Below are positions 25,907 to 33,919 of a DNA stretch of 64,000 nt, piece after piece (the first letter of the stretch is position 1; every line of letters starts with the position of its first letter). The stretch comes from Candidatus Saccharicenans sp. (GTDB lineage Bacteria > Acidobacteriota > Aminicenantia > Aminicenantales > Saccharicenantaceae): NCBI GenBank assembly GCA_030018265.1, contig JASEFX010000004.1, forward strand, positions 36,853-100,852. The letters are read 5' to 3'. The notes below the pieces were generated by a model. The model ran no database searches. It was not told the DNA's origin and saw nothing but the letters and a program-made list of their open reading frames with translations. The translations under genes and the position numbers were made by a program.

Positions 25907-27589
25907 ATGTTCAAAGGACATCCGAAGGGACTGTTTGTGGCTTTCTTCGCCAACATGGGCGAACGTTTCGGTTTCTACACGATGGTCAGCATCTTCGTGC
26001 TGTTCCTGCAGGCGAAGTATGGTTTCACCGCCGGTCAGGCCAGCGTCACCTACGCCACCTTTATGTTCTTTGTCTATTTCTTCCCGCTGCTCGGCGGATT
26101 CCTGGCTGACCGCGTTCTTGGTTATGGACGGACGATCAGCCTCGGGCTGGTGGTCATGTTTCTCGGTTATCTGCTTCTGGCTCTACCCACGAGATTTCAG
26201 ACAGGGTTCGCCGTGGTGGTGGCGGCGCTGGCCACGATTGCTCTCGGTACCGGATTGTTCAAGGGCAACCTGCAGGCACTGGTGGGCAATCTTTATGACG
26301 ACCCGAAATATAGCCAGCTTAGAGATAGAGCTTTTACCATTTTTTACATGGGCATCAACATCGGAGCGATGTTCGCTCCGTCGGCTTCGGAAGTGGTATC
26401 GAATTTCATTCTGAAAAAGAACAACTTCTTTTACGATGCGAGAATACCGGCTCTTGCCCATGATTTTCTCTCGGGAAAACTCGAGGATGTAAACCAGCTG
26501 CTGGAACTGGCTCAGAGACAGAATCCGGCCATAACCCTTGACAGTTTGAGACAGTTTGCCGAGACCTATCTGGGGACGCTCAGCAAATCCTACCATTTTG
26601 GCTTTGGCGTGGCCTGCCTGAGTTTGATAGCCTCGATGCTCATTTTCTGGGGGTTCAGGAAATACTACCGCCACGCTGATGTCACAGAAAAGCAGAAAGA
26701 AAAGTCGGAAGAACTCAAATCTCAGGTTATCGAGCTTACTCCCGAACAGACAAGAGAACGGCTGGTGGCTCTGGGTCTGGTGTTTCTGGTGGTAATTTTC
26801 TTCTGGATGGCCTTCCATCAGTCAGCCGTGACCATGACTTACTTCGCTCGCGACTACACAGTGAAACAGGTTGATAAACTGACCAACCTCTGGTTTGACC
26901 TGGGCGGGCTGCTGCCGCTGTTTCTGTCGATAGTCGGGCTGGTGTTTGCTCTCAAAAAGAGTGTTTCCAGAGGTGGTCGGATAGCCGGCGCCCTGGCTTT
27001 TATCATATTCGGCGTGCTGACTTACCTGCGGTATCAGAGCTATCCTGAAGTCAGCCCCTTCCAGCCCCAGAGATTTCAGCACTTCAACCCCTTCTTCATC
27101 GTGGCTCTGTCGCCGCTCATCATCGGGCTTTTTGGTTATCTGAACAAAATCGGAAAAGAACCTTCCGCTCCGAGAAAGATCGGCATCGGCATGCTGATGA
27201 CAGCCGCGGCTTTTTCCATCCTGGTGATCGCTTCTCTGAGGCTTCCCAGCCCGGCGGAGCTCGGAGGGCGGGTGGCGCCGCCTGAATATCTGGTTTCGGT
27301 TTACTGGCTGATCAGCACCTATTTCATCCTGACCATCGCTGAACTTTTCCTGAGCCCGATGGGAATTTCTTTCGTCTCTCGAGTTGCTCCGCCAAAATAC
27401 AAAGGATTGATGCAGGGCGGCTGGTTCGCCGCCACGGCGATCGGTAATTATCTGGTTGGAGTCGTCGGCTATCTCTGGATGAAAGTTCCGCTGTGGGCGC
27501 TGTGGTCAATCCTGGTGGCGGCCTGTCTGCTGTCTGCGGCTTTTATGTTCAGCATCATGCGGCGGCTGGAAAAGGTGGCTTCGAGCTGA
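25907..27589 (+). CDS. POT/PTR family peptide transporter
   Basis: A proton-coupled di/tripeptide importer of the major facilitator superfamily, 560 residues with 12-14 membrane helices. The N-terminal helix has FFANMGERFGFYT where most family members have ExxERF; the first acidic residue is Asn here. GGFLADRVLGYGRTI is the PTR2 loop 2-3 signature, and the FYMGINIGAMFAPS segment is also conserved. The extended loop at residues 170-225 is longer than in E. coli members. tcaaggagaa precedes the ATG. It fits with the many peptidases in the window. Confidence 0.9.
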   Translation: MFKGHPKGLFVAFFANMGERFGFYTMVSIFVLFLQAKYGFTAGQASVTYATFMFFVYFFPLLGGFLADRVLGYGRTISLGLVVMFLGYLLLALPTRFQTGFAVVVAALATIALGTGLFKGNLQALVGNLYDDPKYSQLRDRAFTIFYMGINIGAMFAPSASEVVSNFILKKNNFFYDARIPALAHDFLSGKLEDVNQLLELAQRQNPAITLDSLRQFAETYLGTLSKSYHFGFGVACLSLIASMLIFWGFRKYYRHADVTEKQKEKSEELKSQVIELTPEQTRERLVALGLVFLVVIFFWMAFHQSAVTMTYFARDYTVKQVDKLTNLWFDLGGLLPLFLSIVGLVFALKKSVSRGGRIAGALAFIIFGVLTYLRYQSYPEVSPFQPQRFQHFNPFFIVALSPLIIGLFGYLNKIGKEPSAPRKIGIGMLMTAAAFSILVIASLRLPSPAELGGRVAPPEYLVSVYWLISTYFILTIAELFLSPMGISFVSRVAPPKYKGLMQGGWFAATAIGNYLVGVVGYLWMKVPLWALWSILVAACLLSAAFMFSIMRRLEKVASS

Positions 27590-27630
27590 GAGCGCATTTT
27601 TAGAATTTCAGTTTATTGATTTAAGGGGAG

Positions 27631-28695
27631 ATGCATCCGCAAGCGCGGTCGTTGACTGTAATTTTTCGGAAAACAGTCGCGGTTGTTTTTCTGCTCCTTC
27701 TGGTGTCCAGTCTGCTTCAGGCTCAGTTCAGACCTCCGGTTAAGGAGCGCGGAAGCTTTTCTTTTTCCATCGAAAACGATGTCTGGCTGAAACAGGATGA
27801 TGGTTATACCAGCGGTGTTCAAATCATGTGGCTGACGCCACGGCTCAGGCGGGATTCCGGGTCAGGTTTTATGCGGAAGCTGTGGAAGTTGAATAATTGT
27901 ATATTCGGCTATGACGATAAGGGAGATGACGGAGTTAATGATAACCTGAGAAAAGCAGCCATATCGCTGGCCCAGGGGATGTTCACCCCGCGGAATCTGA
28001 CCGCTGAGGAACTGATATCTGATGACCGTCCTTATGCCGGGTTGCTCTATGCCGCACTGACTCTATTAAGGCTCAACCCGGGCTATCAGGATTCAGCCGG
28101 ACTGGCCGTGGGTGTGGTCGGGCCACTCTCGCTGGCCGGTGCCATTCAGCGCTGGTTGCACCGGACGTTTGACTGGACCTATCCTGAGGGCTGGGAAAAT
28201 CAGCTCCGGAATGAGCCGGTGGTGGAGTTCTGGTTTAACCGGCTCTGGATTCTTTCGGCCTCGAAAAATTCCAGCCAGAACTTCAGCCACCTGATCAAAG
28301 CAGGCTTTGGCGCTCAGGCCGGGAACCTGCTCGCGGCCGTTACCGGTGTTTTTGACCTGAAAATCGGTTTCCGACCTGACCCGACGCTTGAAGTTTACTC
28401 GGCCGGACCGCTGTTTAACCGGATTGTCGTCGGACCGGCAGCCAGAACCTCGGTTTATGCCTTTATCCGGGTGGAAGGTAGAGCAATCGGACGAAACCTG
28501 CTTCTTCAGGGAAACACTTTCCGGGAGAGCCACCGGGTGGATATAAATCCGCTTTACGGTCAGCTTTCTTTTGGCATTGCCTATCATTCTGTTCACGCCG
28601 GAGTCTGTTTTTACGGGGTACAGAGAACGAAGGAATTTGTCTGTCAGAAACGCCGGGACCCGTATTTAGGGCTGGTATTTTCGTTCAACCTGTAA
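27631..28695 (+). CDS. LpxR-like lipid A deacylase family protein (DUF2219)
   Basis: Outer-membrane beta-barrel; LpxR removes the 3'-acyloxyacyl chain from lipid A. After a Sec signal (AVVFLLLLVSSLLQAQ) come FSIENDVWLKQDDGYTSGVQ, holding the ND and YTxG elements of the LpxR active site, then DDRPYAGLLYAALTL and GVVGPLSLAGAIQRWLH, with the conserved GP...Q...H catalytic region. The protein is 354 residues, in range for the family. Finding it suggests a lipopolysaccharide-containing outer membrane, though the family also occurs where lipid A structure is unknown. It follows the POT gene by 41 nt, possibly in the same transcript. Confidence 0.85.
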   Translation: MHPQARSLTVIFRKTVAVVFLLLLVSSLLQAQFRPPVKERGSFSFSIENDVWLKQDDGYTSGVQIMWLTPRLRRDSGSGFMRKLWKLNNCIFGYDDKGDDGVNDNLRKAAISLAQGMFTPRNLTAEELISDDRPYAGLLYAALTLLRLNPGYQDSAGLAVGVVGPLSLAGAIQRWLHRTFDWTYPEGWENQLRNEPVVEFWFNRLWILSASKNSSQNFSHLIKAGFGAQAGNLLAAVTGVFDLKIGFRPDPTLEVYSAGPLFNRIVVGPAARTSVYAFIRVEGRAIGRNLLLQGNTFRESHRVDINPLYGQLSFGIAYHSVHAGVCFYGVQRTKEFVCQKRRDPYLGLVFSFNL

Positions 28696-28718
28696 AACAG
28701 GCGCTGCCTGCACCCGGC

Positions 28719-30059
28719 TCAGCCTGAAGTCAGTTTATTTCCGGCAAGGCGGCGCATTATCAGGAAGAGCGGTATTCCCGCCAGAAGAAAAATCGAACCG
28801 AGGAGAGCCTGCTGCGGCTTCGAGGTCAGCACGCTGACGGTGATGCTGAGCAGGAAGAAGATGAAAATGGCTGGAAGCACCGGATAAAAAGGAAGGCGGA
28901 AACCATCATAAGGTGTCGAAGATTTTCTGGCTTTTCTCCGGAGGACGAAAATGGTGGAAGCGACCACGGCGATGCCCAGACTGTCCAGAAACATCACGTA
29001 ATTGACTATATTCTCAAAAGTTCTGAGGAAACCTAAACTCAGCAGGATAAATCCTCCGAGGAAAAGCAAACCGTATTCCTGAACCTGCGTTCTCGGGTTG
29101 ACCTTCCGGAAAAAGGCTGGAAGCGTCCGGTCTTCGGCCATCGCCAGGCAGGCGCGCGGCAGCTGCATCAATATAGCGTTGAGAAAACCCAGGGCGGAAA
29201 GAAAGATGGCTATTGAGACAAATCTGTAGCCGGCCTCTCCAAAAACCACCAGGGCTGTCTCCGCCGCCACCAGGCTGGCCGAGCTCATTCCGGGCAGGCC
29301 GAGCACCCGCCAGTAAGCCAGGTTGACCAGAAGATAGCAGGAGATGACAATAAACATCCCATAGATGACCGCCCGGGGAAGGTTCCGGCTGGAATCTTTA
29401 AGGTCTGCTCCCAGGTTTATCGTCTGCTGGTAACCGCCGTAGCTGAAAAACACCGAAATGAATCCCAGCCCTAGCGCCAGCCACCAGGGATTCTGAACTT
29501 CAAGCGCCGCCTGTCTGATTGCCGGCGAACTCTGGCGGCTGAGAAGGCCGACCAGCGCCAGGACTAAAATCAGGATAATTTTGGAGAGGCTCAGGAGGTT
29601 CTGTGTCCGGGCGCCAGATTTAATGCCGATGTAATTCAGGAGGAGTAGAACGATAACCATAGAAAAAGCCAGCAGCAGTATTTTACCGGGGGTGCGGTCT
29701 TTTTCCAGCAGGATAATCGGGCTGAGATATTCCGCGCCGATGAGAGCCACTCCGGCCGCACTGGCGGTGTTTATGATGAAGATGTTGGCCCAGTTCAGAA
29801 GAAATGCCGCCAGCGAGTTGTAGCTGACAGCCACAACTTTGTAGTAAGAACCTGGCTCGGGAAATCTCCCGCCGATTTCGGCAAAGGTCAGAGCTCCGAG
29901 CATGGTTATCAACCCGCCGGCTACCCAGGCCGCGAAAAACAGCAGAGGAGTTCGGGTGGCCGAAGCCACCATCGCTGGCGTGCGAAAAATGCCAATGCCG
30001 ATAACCAGGCTGACCACGATCATGGTCACGTCGAAGGTGTTAAGCCTTGCTCTGATCAT
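28719..30059 (-). CDS. APC-superfamily amino acid permease
   Basis: A 446-residue carrier with 12 predicted helices. The N-terminal helix 1 segment VVSLVIGIGIFRTPAMVASA has the GIGIFRTP unwound motif of the amino acid-polyamine-organocation family that binds the substrate backbone. LTFAEIGGRFPEPGSYYKVV is the typical helix 2-3 region. The substrate cannot be named; LAT- or serine/threonine-exchanger-like carriers look similar. It converges on the lpxR-like gene with 23 nt between. It fits amino acid uptake or exchange. Confidence 0.87.
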   Translation of the reverse strand: MIRARLNTFDVTMIVVSLVIGIGIFRTPAMVASATRTPLLFFAAWVAGGLITMLGALTFAEIGGRFPEPGSYYKVVAVSYNSLAAFLLNWANIFIINTASAAGVALIGAEYLSPIILLEKDRTPGKILLLAFSMVIVLLLLNYIGIKSGARTQNLLSLSKIILILVLALVGLLSRQSSPAIRQAALEVQNPWWLALGLGFISVFFSYGGYQQTINLGADLKDSSRNLPRAVIYGMFIVISCYLLVNLAYWRVLGLPGMSSASLVAAETALVVFGEAGYRFVSIAIFLSALGFLNAILMQLPRACLAMAEDRTLPAFFRKVNPRTQVQEYGLLFLGGFILLSLGFLRTFENIVNYVMFLDSLGIAVVASTIFVLRRKARKSSTPYDGFRLPFYPVLPAIFIFFLLSITVSVLTSKPQQALLGSIFLLAGIPLFLIMRRLAGNKLTSG

Positions 30060-30207
30060 GTTTCGCTCGCGCTTCCGAACCGCCGACCGGAAGATTGAGC
30101 TCGGTCAGCGCAATTTAGAATTATCTCCGAGATAAAGCTCAAAGGCAACGGAAATTTTCTGAGACGTTCTTTCTGACGCTGGCTTTTTTGTCCAGGATGA
30201 CTGACGT

Positions 30208-30621
30208 TTAATCGGCGAACAGCTGGAAAATCTTTCTTTTTGCCCATAAATAGTAGATGGCCCACAGGCAGAACAACAGACTCGGAATGACGATGCTCAC
30301 CTTGAACAGTCCTACCAGGCCGGCCACCAGCAACACGTCAAAAAACCACATGCCCAGCCCGACCAGAGCGCAAACGTATCCGGTCTTTTTGAATCGCAGA
30401 AGTCCGAAAAAACTGATCATCAGAAACACTGACATCGCCAGGTCAGGTATGGCGAAGGCGTTGTAAAGGTTATCCGGAACAGGGAGAGTTTTGGGAAAGC
30501 GGTTGGCCAGAAGATGGCCGACCCAGAAACCAAAAGTCATCAGAGCGACAAAAAGGTTTATCACCGCGATTATCACCAGCCCGAGCACAAACCTTTTTTC
30601 TTTGCCCGATTCTTTTTCCAT
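30208..30621 (-). CDS. Four-helix membrane protein of unknown function
   Basis: A 137-residue protein with four hydrophobic stretches (about 13-35, 55-73, 78-98 and 105-125), ending with a short basic tail. No motif is recognised. gggagaaag precedes the ATG. It lies between the RNA methyltransferase and the APC permease on the same strand. Confidence 0.65.
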   Translation of the reverse strand: MEKESGKEKRFVLGLVIIAVINLFVALMTFGFWVGHLLANRFPKTLPVPDNLYNAFAIPDLAMSVFLMISFFGLLRFKKTGYVCALVGLGMWFFDVLLVAGLVGLFKVSIVIPSLLFCLWAIYYLWAKRKIFQLFAD

Positions 30622-30658
30622 GACTTTCTCCCGAATATTTTTATGATATCCGCAGAAT

Positions 30659-31393
30659 TTAATCTTCCTTAAGACCCTTATGGAAAACTGCGGTCAGGAA
30701 GCGGCGGTCGCGCTCTGACAGGGTGAGTCGTCCAAACAGGTCATAAAGGAGGCTGGTCACGTGTTCCCGGTTGGTTTCATGCATGAAACCACGTTTTTCC
30801 AGCTTCGACAGGATCAGCCGGATGCAATCCTCCTGTTCCTTCCGCGGAAGAGGCGGAGGACTCTGGGCTATGGGTTGACTTCCCGATTGGCGGAAGAGCG
30901 AATAAAGGGTGATGAGGACGGCAGCGGCCAGATTGTAGGAAGGTTGCCTCTGTGCCTGGGGGATGAAGTACACAAAATTCGCCAGACGCAGCTCTCTGTC
31001 GCTCAGTCCGGTTCGTTCGTTGCCGAAGACCAGACCGATTTTTGTTTCCTGAGGAAAGCTTTTTATTTTTTCTATTATTTCGTCCAGTGTGAATATCCTG
31101 AAGGCTTTTCTCTGTCTCACCGTCGAAGCCAGCACCAGGTTGAGGTCGACCACAGCCTCTTCCAGCGTCGGGAAAAACGAGGCTTTTTTCAGGATGTCAT
31201 TGGAGTGAATGGCTGTGCGAAAAGCTTCAGGCTCGAGCTTCTCAACACCGGCTATTCTCAGATGAGAAAAGCCGGTATTTTTCATGGCCCTGGCCACGAG
31301 TCCGATGTTTTCCTGATTTTCCGGGCTGGAAAGGACGATGTAAAACCGCTTACGGCCCAGGGAATCACCCGAGATCACATAAGGCAGCTTCAT
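30659..31393 (-). CDS. trmJ: TrmJ-like SpoU-family RNA 2'-O-methyltransferase
   Basis: Methylates a ribose 2'-hydroxyl, in TrmJ position 32 of certain tRNAs. It carries the SPOUT knot segments: VLSSPENQENIGLVARAMKNTGF (motif 1), IGLVFGNERTGLSDREL (motif 2) and FVYFIPQAQRQPSYNLAAAVLITLY (motif 3, with the PS-x-NL-A core). The C-terminal 80 residues form a helical extension as in TrmJ. At 244 residues it has normal length. The ATG has no ribosome-binding site; instead TATAAT ends 6 nt before it, which points to a leaderless transcript. Confidence 0.85.
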   Translation of the reverse strand: MKLPYVISGDSLGRKRFYIVLSSPENQENIGLVARAMKNTGFSHLRIAGVEKLEPEAFRTAIHSNDILKKASFFPTLEEAVVDLNLVLASTVRQRKAFRIFTLDEIIEKIKSFPQETKIGLVFGNERTGLSDRELRLANFVYFIPQAQRQPSYNLAAAVLITLYSLFRQSGSQPIAQSPPPLPRKEQEDCIRLILSKLEKRGFMHETNREHVTSLLYDLFGRLTLSERDRRFLTAVFHKGLKED

Positions 31394-31399
31394 GTGTTA

Positions 31400-31405
31400 A
31401 TTATA
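31400..31405 (-). promoter_or_regulatory. -10 box 6 nt before trmJ-like start (leaderless candidate)
   Basis: Minus-strand TATAAT at 31405-31400 is a perfect -10. With normal spacing, transcription would begin at or next to the A of the ATG at 31393. No good -35 is seen. Confidence 0.45.
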
Positions 31406-31535
31406 ACCTAAATTAAAAAGTCGAGTGAGTTTAAGGTTAATCAACAACCGAGACCGTTGCTGACTTCCGGCTTAAAGATGACAGATGGGAGCAGCTGGAA
31501 AGGTCAGCCAGGCAGTCTGGCCCGACGATAGATTT

Positions 31536-32723
31536 TCAGGAGGAAAGTTCGCTGACCGCTTTTTCTATCCTTATCAGGGCCTCCGTCAGGGTTTTTCGCG
31601 GACAGGCTAAGTTCATGCGCTGAAACCCTTCGAGCTCGGGACCAAATATTGGACCTTCATCGAAGTAAACCCTCGCTTTTTTCAGGAAAAATTCATTCAA
31701 TTCTTTCCGGGGGAGGCCAAGGTCGCGGCAGTCGAGAAGAGCCAGATAAGTTCCTTCAGGCTTCAGGAATTTTATCCTCTTGATTCTTTCCTCAAAATAC
31801 TGTCTGGCGTAATCCATGTTGTCTTCAAGATAAGATACCAGAGCGTCAAGCCAGACTCTTCCATGATTATAAGCGGCTTCGAGAGCGACCAGACCAAAGA
31901 TGTTGTTGACGGTAAGCCCGAGGTTTTCCAGCTGAGTCTGGTAAAGGTTCATCAGTTTCGGGTTCGGGATGATAACCACCGAAGTGGTCAATCCGGCGAT
32001 GTTAAAGGCTTTGCTCGGCGCGGTCAGGGTGATCGTTCTCGCGGCGACTTCAGGAGAAAGCGAGGCGGTGGGTATATGCTTGTGTCCGCGGTAGACATGC
32101 TCGGCATGAATTTCGTCCGAGATGATCAGCAGGTCGTGTTTGATGCAGATTTCCGCCAGCTGCTCCAGCTCCTCCCGTCTCCAGACCCGGCCGACCGGGT
32201 TGTGGGGCGAGCAGAGGATGAGCATTCTGGTTCGGCGGTCAATCTTTTTTCTCAGGTCGTCAAAATCCATCGTCCAGCGGCCGTTTTCAAAGCGGAGAGG
32301 GTTGCGCACAATCCTTCTTCCGTTATTTTCGACGGCCGAGAAAAACGGATAATAAACCGGACTCTGGACGATAATTTTATCACCTGGAGCGGTGTAGGTC
32401 TGAACGCAGATGTTAAGAGCCGGGACGACTCCGTGGCATCTTGATAACCATTCGCGTTTGATTTCCCAGTTATGGCGAACCTTCATCCAATCGATGATGG
32501 CTGACCAGAACGATCGCGGGATGTAGGGATAACCGTAGGCACCGTGCTGAGCTCTCTTTACCACCGCTTCGACCACTTCGGGCGGAGCCGGGAAATCCAT
32601 GTCGGCCACCCACATCGGGATAACATCCGGAACTCCGAGCACCTTTTCGCAGAATTCCCATTTGAGCGAACAGGTGTTTCGCCGGTCAAGCACTGTGTCA
32701 AAATCGTATTTTGGTTTTTCCAT
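31536..32723 (-). CDS. MalY/PatB-type PLP-dependent aminotransferase (cystathionine beta-lyase-like)
   Basis: A fold-type I PLP enzyme, 395 residues. YDFDTVLDRRNTCSLKWE and PMWVADMDFPAPPEV are hallmarks of the MalY/PatB family, which acts as C-S lyase on cystathionine or cysteine conjugates. LILCSPHNPVGRVW is the Asn-containing PLP loop, DEIHAEHVY holds the Asp that pairs with the pyridine nitrogen, and TAPSKAFNIAGL carries the Schiff-base Lys. The C-terminal RMNLACPRKTL supplies the carboxylate-binding Arg. aaggatc precedes the ATG. The role is likely sulfur amino acid breakdown; a regulatory role as in E. coli MalY cannot be excluded. Confidence 0.9.
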   Translation of the reverse strand: MEKPKYDFDTVLDRRNTCSLKWEFCEKVLGVPDVIPMWVADMDFPAPPEVVEAVVKRAQHGAYGYPYIPRSFWSAIIDWMKVRHNWEIKREWLSRCHGVVPALNICVQTYTAPGDKIIVQSPVYYPFFSAVENNGRRIVRNPLRFENGRWTMDFDDLRKKIDRRTRMLILCSPHNPVGRVWRREELEQLAEICIKHDLLIISDEIHAEHVYRGHKHIPTASLSPEVAARTITLTAPSKAFNIAGLTTSVVIIPNPKLMNLYQTQLENLGLTVNNIFGLVALEAAYNHGRVWLDALVSYLEDNMDYARQYFEERIKRIKFLKPEGTYLALLDCRDLGLPRKELNEFFLKKARVYFDEGPIFGPELEGFQRMNLACPRKTLTEALIRIEKAVSELSS

Positions 32724-32947
32724 TTTCAGATCCTTTATGCGTTTTGATTAACCGTAAAGGGAGAAGATTAGCCTTGATTTTAGTGGAGAAAATTAAGGTT
32801 GACAAGGGTTGGAATATCAATTCCGGGGAGAATCGGTTTTTTTACCGGGAGCGTCCCGATCTCTGTTGAAGGATGAAAGCCGATTTCTCCGGGCGGACCG
32901 GGCTGGAAGCGGGGCTGACAGGACAGCCGGGGCTTGAGCTTAAATTC
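32724..32947. other. Intergenic region upstream of the etf promoter
   Basis: Between the divergent MalY-type gene and the etfBA promoter. No open frame of coding character is seen. Together with the leader (32983-33109) the gene-free stretch is about 386 nt. Confidence 0.5.
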
Positions 32948-32976
32948 TTGACATCTACGGCCGGCTGAATTATATT
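32948..32976 (+). promoter_or_regulatory. Consensus sigma-70 promoter of etfBA
   Basis: TTGACA (32948-32953), a 17-nt spacer, and TATATT (32971-32976). Both the boxes and the spacer are near ideal. Transcription should begin near 32983, leaving a leader of about 127 nt before etfB. Confidence 0.75.
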
Positions 32977-32999
32977 TCTCGGAAATTTAAAAATTAAGG

Positions 33000-33078
33000 G
33001 CGTCGGGCGACCGGCGCGCCTTCAGCCTGTTCCAGCGGGCAGATCAGCTTAGCCCACGGAAAAGGCAGAAAACAGGTT
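33000..33078 (+). ncRNA. Possible structured 5' leader of etfBA
   Basis: First a 7-bp stem GCGTCGG/CCGGCGC closed by a GCGA (GNRA) tetraloop at 33000-33017, with one G-U pair. Then GCCTGTT (33025-33031) can pair with AACAGGT (33071-33077, one G-U pair), enclosing a smaller GGGC/GCCC hairpin (33037-33055). The pattern resembles a cis-regulatory leader, but I do not recognise a known riboswitch class. Folding was done by eye. Confidence 0.4.
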
Positions 33079-33109
33079 CTGCGGTCAATTGAATAAAAGG
33101 AGGTCAGGC

Positions 33110-33910
33110 GTGCAGGCGATTGTTTGTATCAAGCAAGTTCCAGAAACTACCGAAGTGAAGATTGACCCGGAAAGAGGAACTCTTATCAGGGAAGGAGTCC
33201 CGAGCATCATCAACCCCTTCGACACCTATGCCATCGAGGAAGCGCTGAGGTTGAGGGAGAAGTTTGGAGGAAAGGTGACGGTAATCAGCATGGGGCCGCC
33301 GCAGGCGATGAGCGCTCTGAAAGAAGCCATCGCCATGGGTGCGGACGAAGCGATTCTGCTGAGCGACCCGGCCTTTGCCGGAGCCGATACCTGGGCCACC
33401 GCTTACACTCTGGCTGCAGCTATTAGAAAAATAGGAAATTTTGATGTGATTTTTTGCGGACGCCAGGCGATTGACGGTGATACCGGACAGACTGGTCCGG
33501 GGATTGCCACCCAGTTGCGGATCAACCAGTTAACCTATGTCTGCAAAATCGCCAGCATAGATTTCGAGAAAAAACTGATTGAAGTGGAGAGGCTGGTGGA
33601 AGAGGGGAGAGAAGTCGTTCGTTCGACGCTTCCCTGCCTGATAACTGTGGTGAAGGATATCAACCAGCCACGTTATCCCACAATCCTCGGAATCAGAAGG
33701 GCGCAAAAAGTTCAGATTCCGGTCTGGACCTCGAAGGACCTCGATGTTGACCCGAATCTGATAGGACTTAACGGATCGCCGACTAGAGTGGTTAAAATTG
33801 AAACTCCGCCGCCCCGCCCCGGAAAATGCGATATTATTCACGGAGAATCGGTCGAGCAGATGGCAGAAATTCTGGCGGAAAAACTTATCGCCGAAAAAAT
33901 CATCGTGTGA
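33110..33910 (+). CDS. etfB: Electron transfer flavoprotein beta subunit (FixA/EtfB)
   Basis: Forms the EtfAB heterodimer that takes electrons from dehydrogenases; it binds AMP or, in bifurcating types, a second FAD. AIVCIKQVPETTEVKIDPERGT is the standard N-terminus, and the GADEAILLSD, FCGRQAIDGDTGQTGPGIA and PCLITVVKDINQPRYPTI segments are diagnostic. I chose GTG 33110 because aaaaggagg sits 5-6 nt before it; a TTG at 33089 overlaps that site. This gives 266 residues, typical for the family. etfA follows after 9 nt. The promoter and leader lie upstream. Confidence 0.93.
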   Translation: MQAIVCIKQVPETTEVKIDPERGTLIREGVPSIINPFDTYAIEEALRLREKFGGKVTVISMGPPQAMSALKEAIAMGADEAILLSDPAFAGADTWATAYTLAAAIRKIGNFDVIFCGRQAIDGDTGQTGPGIATQLRINQLTYVCKIASIDFEKKLIEVERLVEEGREVVRSTLPCLITVVKDINQPRYPTILGIRRAQKVQIPVWTSKDLDVDPNLIGLNGSPTRVVKIETPPPRPGKCDIIHGESVEQMAEILAEKLIAEKIIV

Positions 33911-33919
33911 GGTGCGACC

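Noticed and set aside
28703..28715. CAGGC/GCCTG hairpin between convergent genes
   Set aside because: 5-bp stem without a T-run, not enough for a terminator call.
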